Assembly: GCA_963675575.1 (NCBI GenBank)
Contig: OY776378.1
Location: 2,170,001-2,234,000, forward strand
From: JAGLOK01 sp963675575
GTDB lineage: Bacteria; Bacillota; Clostridia; Christensenellales; UMGS416
Reading direction: 5' to 3'
DNA: 64,000 bases
The first letter of the stretch is position 1; every line of letters begins with the position of its first letter. Position numbers and translations under genes: made by a program. Shown in pieces: positions 52,628 to 61,730 of this stretch. Under the pieces are notes generated by a model. That model did no database searches. It saw nothing but the letters and a program-made list of their open reading frames with translations, and was not told where the DNA came from.

Positions 52628-53243
52628 TAGTAGTCACCTTGTTTTCGCCCAGCACCTGTGCTAGCGTCTGCATCAGCACGGATTCCAGATGATCAAGATT
52701 TACATCCATCCATTCTAATCGCATATCCAGCATTGCTGATATTTCCTCTGCTTTTTTTTGATAATCATTTGAGCATGGTGTGTTTATGCATAGCAAATAT
52801 TCTCTATCCCCTTTAAATACATCTCTAATTATATTCATGGAATCACCAAAGGTCTTTCGTGTTATACGTTCCCAGTTGTTTGCCCAGTCTTCCATTAAAA
52901 AGAATGCACCTTCGGAGAGCTTTTCTGTAAAAACCCTGTTGCCCAAAAGCATATCAATGCAGTTTTGACCACATGTTCTGGTCGCCTTTTTCCCTTTTAG
53001 CAGCTGATCCATGAGGGGATGGCATACTCCATATAAAACAATACACTCTTGCTGCGAGTGCTTATTAAGCATACCCGATAAACCGGCAGCTAATTCTTCA
53101 AAATCAACATGAAGGGAGGAGTCCAGAAAAAAATAGTCAATAGGCCAATTGTTTTTTTTAGCTAAATATTTGACTTCACTTTTCAGTATTCCGCATCCTA
53201 TTAGCGGAATGTTTGCTGAACCTTTCACTATATTATTGCTCAT
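52620..53243 (-). CDS. DUF1638 protein of the corrinoid operon
   Basis: The protein has about 207 residues, starting at an ATG that overlaps the preceding stop (ATGA, 53240-53243). It has conserved-looking cysteines: G-C-G-I-L near the start, Y-G-V-C-H-P and R-T-C-G-Q-N-C. DUF1638 proteins are typically found beside corrinoid methyltransferases in methanogens and anaerobes; their biochemical role is not established. The Cys/His pattern could bind metal or corrinoid. Confidence 0.8.
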   Translation of the reverse strand: MSNNIVKGSANIPLIGCGILKSEVKYLAKKNNWPIDYFFLDSSLHVDFEELAAGLSGMLNKHSQQECIVLYGVCHPLMDQLLKGKKATRTCGQNCIDMLLGNRVFTEKLSEGAFFLMEDWANNWERITRKTFGDSMNIIRDVFKGDREYLLCINTPCSNDYQKKAEEISAMLDMRLEWMDVNLDHLESVLMQTLAQVLGENKVTTND

Positions 53244-54268
53244 TTGTATTGACCATAAAGACACGCAGCGTCAATCAGGGTATGAATGTTTTTTTCAGGA
53301 GTATGGTAAGGCATGCCGATTGTACCAAATGCAAACTTGCTTCCCGGCACTCCTTCTTGCATGATACGTTTGACTTCTTTAATGATTTCTTGCTCTGTAA
53401 ATTCAATTAACATAATATCATTGAATACACCGGCGCATATACCTCTATTGCCGAGCGCCTCTTTGGCTAGTTTGATATCATCCTGAGGACTAAGATAATA
53501 GGTTGAAATTCCAAACTTATTATATATGCAATCAATATTTGGACTAAGGCGTGCGCCTCCGCAATAATAAACGATATTATCCACACCCTCTGGAAACAAA
53601 TCTCTTTCCATCCATTTCAATGAGAGTTCACTGAATATTTCGTTTGAAATTATATCTGTTGATGCGAATGGATTGGAGTATACAAGTACATTAGCACCTG
53701 CTTTTCTGTATGCGGCGATCTCTAATTTAAAAAAATCAGAGCATTTTTCCAGTAGTTCATCTCGTACTTCTTTGGAGCCAAAAAGCAATAACTCCATCCA
53801 CTTTTCCATGCCCATAAGTAATGCAGGCAGAGACATTGAGGCTGTGATATAAGCGCAAATAGGATATTCTCCGTTGGCTTCAGTTGATAAAAGATCTAAA
53901 CATTTTTTTGATTCTTCAAATGCTGGATGATCTAAAATATTCTTCGGAACTTCCAAAGCATGAATATCTTTGTAATCACGAATGACCATATCGCCCACAT
54001 TTGGAGGACCGTCCTCGGCAAAAATCATATGTTTAGCACCCCAAAGCTCTGCTTCCTTGCCAACGTAAAACAAACTCCAGAGATTGTCATGCCCATATTT
54101 CTTTTGCAACTTGAGCTGACCTTCGGCTACATATTCTCCATTTGAGTAATACTCTTTTATCGGCATCCCCAATTCCTTTGCGCCCTGCTCAAACAAATTA
54201 CAGAAAACAGGAACTCGATCATATAGTTGGCCGTTTGATACTGCTGCCAATCTTTCTAATGCATTCAT
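53240..54268 (-). CDS. Uroporphyrinogen decarboxylase-fold methyltransferase (MtaA/CmuA-like)
   Basis: This 342-residue protein has the UroD/MtaA fold, used by enzymes that move methyl groups between a corrinoid protein and a thiol or tetrahydrofolate. In MtaA zinc is held by His-x-Cys and a later Cys in a P-G-C-D context. Here the first site reads Y234-Y-C236-G-G and the second F-G-T-I-G, so only one ligand remains. It may use another metal arrangement or a non-thiol acceptor. It overlaps the corrinoid-protein gene by 4 bases. Confidence 0.82.
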   Translation of the reverse strand: MNALERLAAVSNGQLYDRVPVFCNLFEQGAKELGMPIKEYYSNGEYVAEGQLKLQKKYGHDNLWSLFYVGKEAELWGAKHMIFAEDGPPNVGDMVIRDYKDIHALEVPKNILDHPAFEESKKCLDLLSTEANGEYPICAYITASMSLPALLMGMEKWMELLLFGSKEVRDELLEKCSDFFKLEIAAYRKAGANVLVYSNPFASTDIISNEIFSELSLKWMERDLFPEGVDNIVYYCGGARLSPNIDCIYNKFGISTYYLSPQDDIKLAKEALGNRGICAGVFNDIMLIEFTEQEIIKEVKRIMQEGVPGSKFAFGTIGMPYHTPEKNIHTLIDAACLYGQYK

Positions 54269-54933
54269 CCCTTTTTCACCTCTTTTATGAGTCGGATTAT
54301 TACCTTTGCTGCTTCAATTCCATTTTCCGACCACGCATCCGCTCCGACGATATTGTAAAGATTAGGGTCATATCTATAAGGCGCACCGCCAACTATGATC
54401 TTAATTCTGTTTTCCAGATTATTTTGTTTGAGAATATCACGTACCTTAAGACACCCATTTTCCCCTCTTGCAGTATGAAGCATCATAGAGGAAATACCGA
54501 TGACTTGAGCATTGTGCGCAATAGCTTCATCGACGAATCGTTGAGGCGCCACATTTAATCCTAGATCAAAAACCTCAATCATATATGCTTTCAAACATCC
54601 GATAACGATTCGTTTACCCAAGCCATGGAAATCTCCCTGGGAGGAACCAATCACAACACAGCCTTTGACGGGCTGTGTTACATCAAATTTGCTAATCAAA
54701 ATTTCTGTAGCTTCAGAGGCAATTTGAGATGACATAAAATACTGAGCAAGATTGATTTGAGAAGGTGAAACTAGTGAAGATATCATAGTTTCAAGAGAGG
54801 GAACGACGACATTAAATAAAATGTCTTCAGCCTTTTCCCCATCCTGCAAGCCTTTTTCGATAACTGCTAAAGCTTTTTCTCTATCCGTATCAAGAATTGA
54901 TTCATAATATGATTTGTATAATTGTTCTAGCAT
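54265..54933 (-). CDS. Corrinoid (B12-binding) protein, MtaC/MtbC type
   Basis: This 222-residue protein has the two-domain plan of methyltransferase corrinoid proteins: a helical cap domain (residues 1-85) and a B12-binding Rossmann domain with D101-F-H103-G-L-G106, the D-x-H-x-x-G motif whose His ligates cobalt, followed by G-I-S-S-M-M and I-V-G-G-A. It carries the methyl group between substrate and acceptor methyltransferases. It is first in a four-gene operon. No substrate methyltransferase (MtaB/MttB type) or RamA-type activator is in the window. Confidence 0.92.
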   Translation of the reverse strand: MLEQLYKSYYESILDTDREKALAVIEKGLQDGEKAEDILFNVVVPSLETMISSLVSPSQINLAQYFMSSQIASEATEILISKFDVTQPVKGCVVIGSSQGDFHGLGKRIVIGCLKAYMIEVFDLGLNVAPQRFVDEAIAHNAQVIGISSMMLHTARGENGCLKVRDILKQNNLENRIKIIVGGAPYRYDPNLYNIVGADAWSENGIEAAKVIIRLIKEVKKG

Positions 54934-55092
54934 CTTCTCACCTTCCTAGTAATACGTATGTACTAAATCTGCGGATACGGTGTTAAATGTAGTATTGGTA
55001 TTGAAAGAATATTTATATCCTGAAGTAAACGTGAACTTTATATTAGCTTCAAAGAACACTTTTTTAAGAAAAATTTATTCTCTCCTATAAAT

Positions 55093-55121
55093 ATTCTAGC
55101 ATATCCGTCACCAACTATCAA
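55093..55121 (-). promoter_or_regulatory. Promoter of the corrinoid operon
   Basis: TTGATA (55116-55121), 17-base spacer and TAGAAT (55093-55098) on the minus strand, giving a leader of about 150 bases. No cobalamin riboswitch core is visible in the leader. Confidence 0.7.
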
Positions 55122-55371
55122 TAATTTGCGATATACATTGTTCCAACTTCTTGATGAGTTTTTTTATCAATTTCTTTAATCAATCTTATAGAGTGACTGA
55201 ACAATCTTGAAACCTACAAAATATATTGAGCAGGCAGGCAATGGTGAAATATGTGATAATATATTTGAAGCAAGAATCCTCTTTGAAAAATCTCCTACAG
55301 GAATATCAAGGATATCATTTCTCGATGTTAAAAGCAGTTTTTTTAGTCTTCAATTGGCTCGGGCTTGATAA
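55122..55371. other. Intergenic stretch with no supported gene
   Basis: It contains a rightward 69-codon frame from 55226 without a ribosome binding site or family resemblance, and its end overlaps a terminator for the opposite strand. I treat it as non-coding. Confidence 0.5.
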
Positions 55372-55402
55372 AATGAATAAAAAGGCACCAAAAGTACCTT
55401 TC
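55372..55402 (-). terminator. Rho-independent terminator of the YtfQ-type ABC operon
   Basis: On the minus strand AAAGGTAC pairs with GTGCCTTT (one wobble) around TTTTG, followed by TTATT. It lies about 45 bases past the last permease stop at 55448. Confidence 0.7.
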
Positions 55403-55447
55403 GATGTTGATTTTAAGACTTCAAGCCGAAATTGACCCTTTCGATTA

Positions 55448-56563
55448 CTATTTTAAATCTGTTCTATTTTTCTTGCTCTTGAACTTCATCCATTTTGGTA
55501 GAGTCAGCTTAAATCCGCCTTTTTCGCGAAGTGCGAGCACTACGCTCTGAAGCAAAATAAAGAAGCACAGCATAAGACCGGTGGTAATGCTCTGCCAATA
55601 CGGTTCCCTAAGCCCCGAGGCAATCACGATATTGTTGATAGTTTTTAAAGAAAGCACCCCAAAAAGCGTACCAATTACACTGCCAACTCCGCCGGTTAAT
55701 AATGTGCCTCCGATAATGGCAGAAGCAATCGCTTGCATTTCTGCGGCGGTAGCATTGGAAGCGTTTCCTGCTCCTGTGTGCAACAAATAGACATAACCGC
55801 CGATTCCGGATAACAACCCGCACAGCAAATAGGAATAGAATTTTGTGCGCTTTACATTGACGCCAAGCATTAACGCACTCTGGCCGCTTCCTCCCACCGC
55901 AAAGAGGTTGCGCCCAAATCTGCTCCATTTCAGAACTACAAATATAGCTAATACTACAGCTATAGCTACTATAACACCAAGCTCAATTTTTGCGGTAATA
56001 AAATTGCCGGCTTTACCATAAGACCCGATACCCGGAACAACGATACGAAATCGTTTAAGGGCGACAAAGGCTTCATTCGATGCAGTTCGTGGAATTCCGC
56101 TGACTACGGTTGTCATTCCTTTCGCAAAAAACATACCCGCCAAAGTAACTATAAAAGGCTGTATATCCAAATATGCTATTAAAGTTCCCTGAATAAGTCC
56201 AAACGCTATCCCTATCCCCAAAGCTAAACCCACCGAGCCTATTACGCTGCCGCTATGGTCATCCAGATAAACAACGCAAAACATGGTTACCAACGCAGTT
56301 ATGCCTCCCACCGAAATATCTATACCGCCCGCTATCATAACTACAGTCAATCCGCAGGAAATCACAATCAAAAAGGCATTGTTATTGAAAAGATCAAGGA
56401 ACTGCTGAGGATTTACGAAGCCACCGCCCCAGACAAGCATGGCAAGCACGTACATTCCAATGAATGTGCAAACCGTTATGATTAAGAGCAAATTGGTATT
56501 TGAAATTGGCTCCTTGCGTTTTTTCCCCAGTATCCTGGTAAATAAACCTCTATTACTTGTCAT
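55448..56563 (-). CDS. Sugar ABC transporter permease, YjfF/RbsC type
   Basis: This 371-residue CUT2 permease has about eight to ten helices, G-G-I-D-I-S-V-G-G-I-T-A and the coupling loop F-A-V-G-G-S-G-Q-S-A-L-M-L-G-V-N. Basic tails flank the membrane part. It overlaps the preceding permease gene by 4 bases and forms a heterodimeric channel with it, as YtfT/YjfF do. Confidence 0.9.
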   Translation of the reverse strand: MTSNRGLFTRILGKKRKEPISNTNLLLIITVCTFIGMYVLAMLVWGGGFVNPQQFLDLFNNNAFLIVISCGLTVVMIAGGIDISVGGITALVTMFCVVYLDDHSGSVIGSVGLALGIGIAFGLIQGTLIAYLDIQPFIVTLAGMFFAKGMTTVVSGIPRTASNEAFVALKRFRIVVPGIGSYGKAGNFITAKIELGVIVAIAVVLAIFVVLKWSRFGRNLFAVGGSGQSALMLGVNVKRTKFYSYLLCGLLSGIGGYVYLLHTGAGNASNATAAEMQAIASAIIGGTLLTGGVGSVIGTLFGVLSLKTINNIVIASGLREPYWQSITTGLMLCFFILLQSVVLALREKGGFKLTLPKWMKFKSKKNRTDLK

Positions 56564-57627
56564 ATTATTAGTTCTCCGTTATTTTTGTCAGTTTTTTTTA
56601 ACAATTTATCGCGAAACTGAAGGACATATGCTTTTATAATTGGCGAACCAATTACAACGATGGCTATAATAACAATTGCCTTAAAAGCTTTTATCGCCGT
56701 CGAAGGAACTTTCATGGCATAAAGCGTCGTCGTCAACGCCTGAATGACGTATGCCCCTATTACTGAGCCGGACAAGCTGAATTTCCCACCGCTTAGAGCA
56801 TTTCCTCCGATGGCGACTGCTAAAATAGCGTCCATTTCGATATCCAAAAGAATGGTTTCATGGTTTATGAGTCCTATTCTGCTGACGCTGATACACCCCG
56901 AAATAGCAGCGCAAACGCCCAATATCATAAAGGATAAAAATTTCATCAAAATGGTGTTGATTCCGTTTAATCGAGCAGATTTTTCGTTGATTCCAACCGC
57001 TTGTGTATATAACCCGAGATTAGTAAACCTTAAGACAAGCGAAACCAGCACCCCGAATATTACTACGATAATAATAGGGGTTGGTATGGGGATGCCCGGA
57101 ATAAAGCTTCCAATATAACCCAGCAAGGGGCTTTCAACAGTAGGCGTTGCCCCGCCATTTATCCAATACGCTATAGAACGTCCTGAAGTAAGCAGTATTA
57201 ATGAAGCAATCATCGGCTGTATCTTGAATATGGCAACCAATGTGCCGTTGAAAGCGCCAAAAATTATTGCAACCGCGCAGCTTGCCAAAAAGGCGACAAG
57301 GATAATTGGCATTGTAATTTGATTCTCGCGAAGCACACTAACAAAAACACTGCCCGCTATTGCTGCCGCTGCGCCAACGCTAATATCCTGCCCTCTCGAG
57401 GATGCCGTTACCAACGTCATACCAATTGCCAAAATAGCAAGTTCGGATGCGCCGTTTAAGACACTGATTATGTTCCCTGAAAGAACGGTGTTCCCTGCGT
57501 TGTTAGTTGTAACGGCTAAAGAGAAAAATCCAACATCCCTTATTAGATTAAAAACAATTAACAAAAAAAGCGCAAACGATGGGACAATCAATTGAGACTT
57601 CGCCAATTTCTTTAACCCCTTAGTCAT
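56560..57627 (-). CDS. Sugar ABC transporter permease, YtfT/RbsC type
   Basis: This 355-residue CUT2 permease has S-R-G-Q-D-I-S-V-G-A-A-A-A-I and the coupling loop Q-A-V-G-I-N-E-K-S-A-R-L-N-G-I. It overlaps the ATPase gene by 8 bases. Confidence 0.9.
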   Translation of the reverse strand: MTKGLKKLAKSQLIVPSFALFLLIVFNLIRDVGFFSLAVTTNNAGNTVLSGNIISVLNGASELAILAIGMTLVTASSRGQDISVGAAAAIAGSVFVSVLRENQITMPIILVAFLASCAVAIIFGAFNGTLVAIFKIQPMIASLILLTSGRSIAYWINGGATPTVESPLLGYIGSFIPGIPIPTPIIIVVIFGVLVSLVLRFTNLGLYTQAVGINEKSARLNGINTILMKFLSFMILGVCAAISGCISVSRIGLINHETILLDIEMDAILAVAIGGNALSGGKFSLSGSVIGAYVIQALTTTLYAMKVPSTAIKAFKAIVIIAIVVIGSPIIKAYVLQFRDKLLKKTDKNNGELII

Positions 57628-59140
57628 TATGAGCTACCTCCCCCGCTATCGTGTGCATAACTTTGACTTGCGTCATATCCTCTCCCCTCAATTCGCCCAC
57701 AATTTTACGATCCCGCATAACGATAAGCCGCGAACAAGTGCGAAGCATCTCCTCTATTTCGGATGAAATAAACGTGATGCTAACGCCTTCTTCAGCAAGC
57801 TTGAGTACAAGCTTTTGTATTTCAACTTTTGTACCGACGTCAATGCCGCGCGTCGGTTCGTCCAAGATAAGATACATTGGATTTGTGAGCAGCCAGCGTG
57901 CAAGTATTACCTTTTGCTGATTACCGCCCGAAAGTGATTTTATGGGTGTATCCGTCGAAGCGGTTTTTATCCCTAATAATTTGATATACTTATCTGCAAA
58001 GGCTTCCGCCTCAGTTTTGGAAAACGGGCGAAAAAATCCCTTCATTACCTGTAATGCAAGTATAATATTTTCACGCACGGAAAGATCCTCAGCGATACCA
58101 TCCTGTTTTCTGTCTTCTGGAAGATACCCGATTCCATGCTTCATGGCATCCTTGGGCTTGGATATTTTAACGTTTTTTCCATTTACCCTTACTTTGCCGC
58201 CGGTAATTTTATCAGCACCGAATATTGCACGTACGCTTTCGCTGCGGCCAGAGCCAAGAAGTCCGGTAAATCCATTTACTTCTCCCTTAAAAATTTTGAA
58301 GTCAAACGCCTTTGTGCCCTCCGCACTGGATAGTCCAAATGCCTCGAAAACAGGCACCTCATCCGTCTGGTCTAGTAATGCCTTTCGATTTTGCAACTCT
58401 GAAATATCATCAAGCTCTTTACCCATCATCTTTGAAATGAGCTGTACGCGCGGCAAATCCTTTATTTCGTAGTCTCCTACAAGCTCACCGTTACGCAAAA
58501 CGGTTATCCTGTCGCATATCTCATACACCTGTTCAAGGAAATGCGTAATGAAGATAATGCCTACTCCGCGGGACTTCAGTTCACGCATAAGACAGAAAAG
58601 CTTTTCAACCTCGTGTTCATCCAGCGAAGAGGTCGGCTCGTCCAAGATAAGTGCTTTGCAGTCCATATCCACGGAGCGTGCAATGGCGACCATTTGCTGT
58701 ACAGCCAGCGAGCAAGTTGAAAGCTGCTGAGTGGCTCTCGCCGGAATGTTAAGTTTAGCAAGTATCTCCGTCGTCTTCTTTTCTATAGAGCGCCAATTTA
58801 CGAAACGATAATTGCCCCGCCCGATAAACATATTTTCAGCAACTGTAAGGTTAGGGCAAAGTGTTATCTCCTGATAAACCGTGCTGATGCCTAGATTTTG
58901 AGCCTCTTGTGGTGATTTTACTGTAATTTCTTTGTTAATACCCGCTATGTGAATTTTCCCTGAATCTTTCGGGTATACGCCTGTTAAAACCTTGATTAAG
59001 GTTGACTTACCTGCTCCATTCTCACCCATCAGGGCGTGAATCTCACCTTTGCATAGTGTGAAGTCCACATTATGTAAGGCCCGTACTCCAGGAAATGATT
59101 TGCATATTTTTCGCAAGGATAAAATGATGTCGTTTTGCAT
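57620..59140 (-). CDS. Sugar ABC transporter ATPase, YtfR/RbsA type
   Basis: This 506-residue protein has two nucleotide-binding domains: Walker A G-E-N-G-A-G-K-S-T and Walker B L-I-L-D-E-P-T-S-S-L in the first, a degenerate P-loop (G-L-L-G-S-G-R-S-E) and L-S-G-G-N-Q-Q-K in the second. It powers the two permeases downstream. A strong hairpin at 59181-59221 separates it from the binding-protein gene. Confidence 0.92.
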   Translation of the reverse strand: MQNDIILSLRKICKSFPGVRALHNVDFTLCKGEIHALMGENGAGKSTLIKVLTGVYPKDSGKIHIAGINKEITVKSPQEAQNLGISTVYQEITLCPNLTVAENMFIGRGNYRFVNWRSIEKKTTEILAKLNIPARATQQLSTCSLAVQQMVAIARSVDMDCKALILDEPTSSLDEHEVEKLFCLMRELKSRGVGIIFITHFLEQVYEICDRITVLRNGELVGDYEIKDLPRVQLISKMMGKELDDISELQNRKALLDQTDEVPVFEAFGLSSAEGTKAFDFKIFKGEVNGFTGLLGSGRSESVRAIFGADKITGGKVRVNGKNVKISKPKDAMKHGIGYLPEDRKQDGIAEDLSVRENIILALQVMKGFFRPFSKTEAEAFADKYIKLLGIKTASTDTPIKSLSGGNQQKVILARWLLTNPMYLILDEPTRGIDVGTKVEIQKLVLKLAEEGVSITFISSEIEEMLRTCSRLIVMRDRKIVGELRGEDMTQVKVMHTIAGEVAHND

Positions 59141-59180
59141 AGATACCCATCCTTAAAGCGTTGGAAGTTTCTTAAAGATA

Positions 59181-59221
59181 GCGGTGCGTATATGCGGAAA
59201 ATATCCGCATACACACACCGC
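59181..59221 (-). other. Strong intergenic hairpin between binding-protein and ATPase genes
   Basis: Arms 59181-59198 and 59204-59221 form an 18-pair stem with two G-T wobbles and a 5-base loop. No T run follows on the minus strand. Such structures after a binding-protein gene usually stabilise the upstream mRNA or partly stop transcription, giving more binding protein than transporter. Confidence 0.75.
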
Positions 59222-59272
59222 GCAAACTTGATACGAAGTCCCTGTTATTAAAAACAGAAAGAGACTTATCGG

Positions 59273-60319
59273 TTATTCACCAAGACCGTATGTATCGATG
59301 TCCGACTGCGTAATCGTCGTTGCATCAAAACCGCGCTCTTCAGAAATAACTTTCTTTTCCGCAAGCGTCTCTCCGGCTTCAAGTTTCTGTATCATCTCAG
59401 CAATCACAGTAGCCTGGAAGGGGCTGCACTGACCGTCATAGTTCCAATTGCCTGCAAGCAATTCCCTAAGTGCCCATCTGTTACAGTCAAAGCCCATTAC
59501 AATTACATCCTTGCCAACGCCGTGGGTAATCCCAGCTTCATCCAGAGCTGCAACAGCACCCTTTGCCATGCCATCATTTTCTGCATAGATAACATTGAAT
59601 TCGTCGCCCGCATTGATTACTGATTCAACAATCTGTTTTGCCGTGGCTTCATCCCAAGTTGCGGTTTGCTGTACAACCTTGGTCATGGTTCCGGCTGTAA
59701 ATTCTGCATCCAACGCGTTCGTGCGGCCAATTTGTGCATCGGAGCCCATTGCACCCTGGATGTGTATTACCTTATACGAATCAAGATTTTGCGACTTCAG
59801 CCACGCCACAGCCGTAACGCCTTCTTGCGCCATGTCAGAAACAACGGCGGCTTCATACAGGCTCTCGGAGGCGTTTAGCATACGATCGAAAAGGAACACT
59901 TTGATGCCAGCCTCTTTAGCATTGGTAAGAACAGTATCCCAACCATCTGTAGCGGCCGCTGAAATGAGAAGATAATCTACGCCATCCGTGACAAACTGCC
60001 CAGCCGCATTCAGCTGCTCATCATTTTTAAGGCTGTAGAAGGTCGAAACATCGTATCCGTTTGCTTCAGTGAAAACCGCTTCAAAGTCTGCCACATTCGC
60101 TGCGCGATATCCTGACTCTGACGGCGGATTATTGACGATACCAACCTTGATCATTTTATTGGATTCTTCATTTTCCATCATTTTTTCTTCCGTTTTTTCC
60201 GCCATTTTTTCTGTTGCTTTTTCGGCCGTTTTTTCTGTTGTTGCCGGAGTATCCTTGTCGCATGCAACCATCCCGAATACCAGCACAACTGCTAAGATAA
60301 TAAGAATAAGTTTTTTCAT
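59273..60319 (-). CDS. Sugar-binding lipoprotein, YtfQ-like
   Basis: This 348-residue lipoprotein has lipobox G-M-V-A-C (Cys20) and a repetitive Thr/Glu/Lys/Met linker (A-E-K-A-T-E-K-M-A-E-K) before the RbsB-type fold. I-K-V-G-I-V-N-N-P-P-S-E-S-G-Y-R, A-E-N-D-G-M-A and M-G-F-D-C-N-R resemble the galactofuranose-binding YtfQ group. It delivers sugar to the 55448-59140 transporter. Galactofuranose is the family precedent; the actual ligand is not proven. Confidence 0.9.
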   Translation of the reverse strand: MKKLILIILAVVLVFGMVACDKDTPATTEKTAEKATEKMAEKTEEKMMENEESNKMIKVGIVNNPPSESGYRAANVADFEAVFTEANGYDVSTFYSLKNDEQLNAAGQFVTDGVDYLLISAAATDGWDTVLTNAKEAGIKVFLFDRMLNASESLYEAAVVSDMAQEGVTAVAWLKSQNLDSYKVIHIQGAMGSDAQIGRTNALDAEFTAGTMTKVVQQTATWDEATAKQIVESVINAGDEFNVIYAENDGMAKGAVAALDEAGITHGVGKDVIVMGFDCNRWALRELLAGNWNYDGQCSPFQATVIAEMIQKLEAGETLAEKKVISEERGFDATTITQSDIDTYGLGE

Positions 60320-60358
60320 ACTTTAATTTCCTTCTTTCTTAAAATATTTTATTTAATA

Positions 60359-60388
60359 TATATACCATGGCATAAATGTATAAAACAA
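60359..60388 (-). promoter_or_regulatory. Candidate promoter of the YtfQ-type transporter operon
   Basis: TTGTTT (60383-60388), 18-base spacer and TATATA (60359-60364) on the minus strand. CATAAGAA occurs twice upstream (60406-60413 and 60445-60452, 39 bases apart) and could be a response-regulator site. Confidence 0.45.
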
Positions 60389-60593
60389 TATCCATAGGAT
60401 AACCACATAAGAATTCCAACCACCTCGAATAAATATTAAACCCTCATAAGAAATTTCCCCATGGTGAGTTCCAAATTAGCTGTAAAATTTCAAACATATT
60501 CAGTAAAAAATCGACTATCGTAAAGTTAGTTGAATCTTAAGATTTGTCCTACTAATGTCTCTCAAAAGATTATTACTCTCCGTTTCTTTAAAT

Positions 60594-60622
60594 ATAAAAA
60601 AAGGAGGCTTTTATACCTCCTT
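60594..60622 (-). terminator. Rho-independent terminator of the sensing unit
   Basis: AAGGAGG and CCTCCTT form a perfect stem at 60601-60622; on the minus strand it is followed by TTTTTTTATA. It ends the transcript of response regulator, kinase and binding protein before the transporter promoter. Confidence 0.85.
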
Positions 60623-60734
60623 ATCGCTAAAACTTATTATTTTACGTTAGCACAGCTATTGAATTATTTGCATTGCACAGGCATCAAATTAGATAATTTT
60701 GTGCTGCTTTGCCAGTGAATTAATCAGCCATCTA

Positions 60735-61730
60735 TTAATATCCTCTGTTATCAATCATATTCTGCGTAATTGTTAAAAAGTCGAATTGGGTTTCGTAGAT
60801 ATATATTTCCCGCATAATCGGTTCTCCGCGCACTAGCTTCTGTATTATTTCTTCAACATATGGTCCCTGAAGAGGATTGCATTCCACATTCAGTGCAATC
60901 TTACCCTCAAGACAATATTCGAGCCCAAGTTTTGTTGCGTCGAACGAGATGACAATCACTCCATTGTTGGCGTTGCATTTTAGTCCCTCTTCTTCCATTG
61001 CATCGATTGCTCCAAGCGCCTCACCATCGTTTTCACAATAAACGATATCTATATCTTTTGTTTGTTTTAAAATTTCATGCATGATTTCGTAAGCTTTCGC
61101 CCTTGTGAAATCGCCACATTCCTGTGCGACCATCTCCCAATTATGATTGCCTGCTATAGCCTGCTCCAATGCGGCGCTCCGACCTATCTGCGCGGATGAA
61201 CCAATTGTCCCCTGTAAATGAACAATCTTTATTGGCGCTGCCGTTCTACCCTGTTTTTCCAGCATATCTTCCATCCACTCGATAGCTTTATCGCCCTCTT
61301 TGCGGAAATCGGATCCGATAAACGCAGTAAAAAGGCTCTCGTTTCCCGCCTCAATATAACGGTCTATAACAATTACGGGTATACCGACATCCTTTGCTTC
61401 CTGCAGAATCGAATTCCAACCTGTTTCAACAATTGGAGAAAATACTATATAGTCCACATCCTGCTGAATAAATGTACGGATTGCGCGAATTTGGTTTTCA
61501 GGTTTATTTCTTGCATCGCTAAAAATCAACTCATATCCATTTTCTTCGCTCAACATAGCTTTAATGTTCTCTGTATTGGCCACGCGCCATTCAGATTCCG
61601 CTCCGACCTGCGAAAAACCAACAACTATCAGTTTATCTTTAGAATCATCCGCTGCAGATTGCTCTCCTTTTACACAGCCGAAAAGAAGAACTATAAGACA
61701 TAGGACTATCGCAAACAAGCTTTTTTTCAT
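60735..61730 (-). CDS. Sugar-binding lipoprotein, likely accessory sensor of the kinase
   Basis: This 331-residue lipoprotein has lipobox L-L-F-G-C (Cys19), only a short linker, and an RbsB/YtfQ-type fold with G-F-S-Q-V-G-A-E-S-E-W-R, E-N-D-G-E-A-L-G-A and I-S-F-D-A-T-K. It overlaps the kinase gene by 4 bases and is separated from the transporter genes by a terminator, so it belongs with the two-component system. The closest precedent is the clostridial XylFII-LytS arrangement, in which a binding protein signals to the kinase. Confidence 0.85.
   Translation of the reverse strand: MKKSLFAIVLCLIVLLFGCVKGEQSAADDSKDKLIVVGFSQVGAESEWRVANTENIKAMLSEENGYELIFSDARNKPENQIRAIRTFIQQDVDYIVFSPIVETGWNSILQEAKDVGIPVIVIDRYIEAGNESLFTAFIGSDFRKEGDKAIEWMEDMLEKQGRTAAPIKIVHLQGTIGSSAQIGRSAALEQAIAGNHNWEMVAQECGDFTRAKAYEIMHEILKQTKDIDIVYCENDGEALGAIDAMEEEGLKCNANNGVIVISFDATKLGLEYCLEGKIALNVECNPLQGPYVEEIIQKLVRGEPIMREIYIYETQFDFLTITQNMIDNRGY

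Noticed and set aside
54934..55098. Possible cobalamin riboswitch in the leader of the corrinoid operon
   Set aside because: The leader is long enough, but I found no B12-box-like conserved string or the expected stems.
55226..55435. Rightward 69-codon frame between the corrinoid and ABC operons
   Set aside because: No ribosome binding site, no recognisable domain, and its end overlaps a terminator for the opposite strand.
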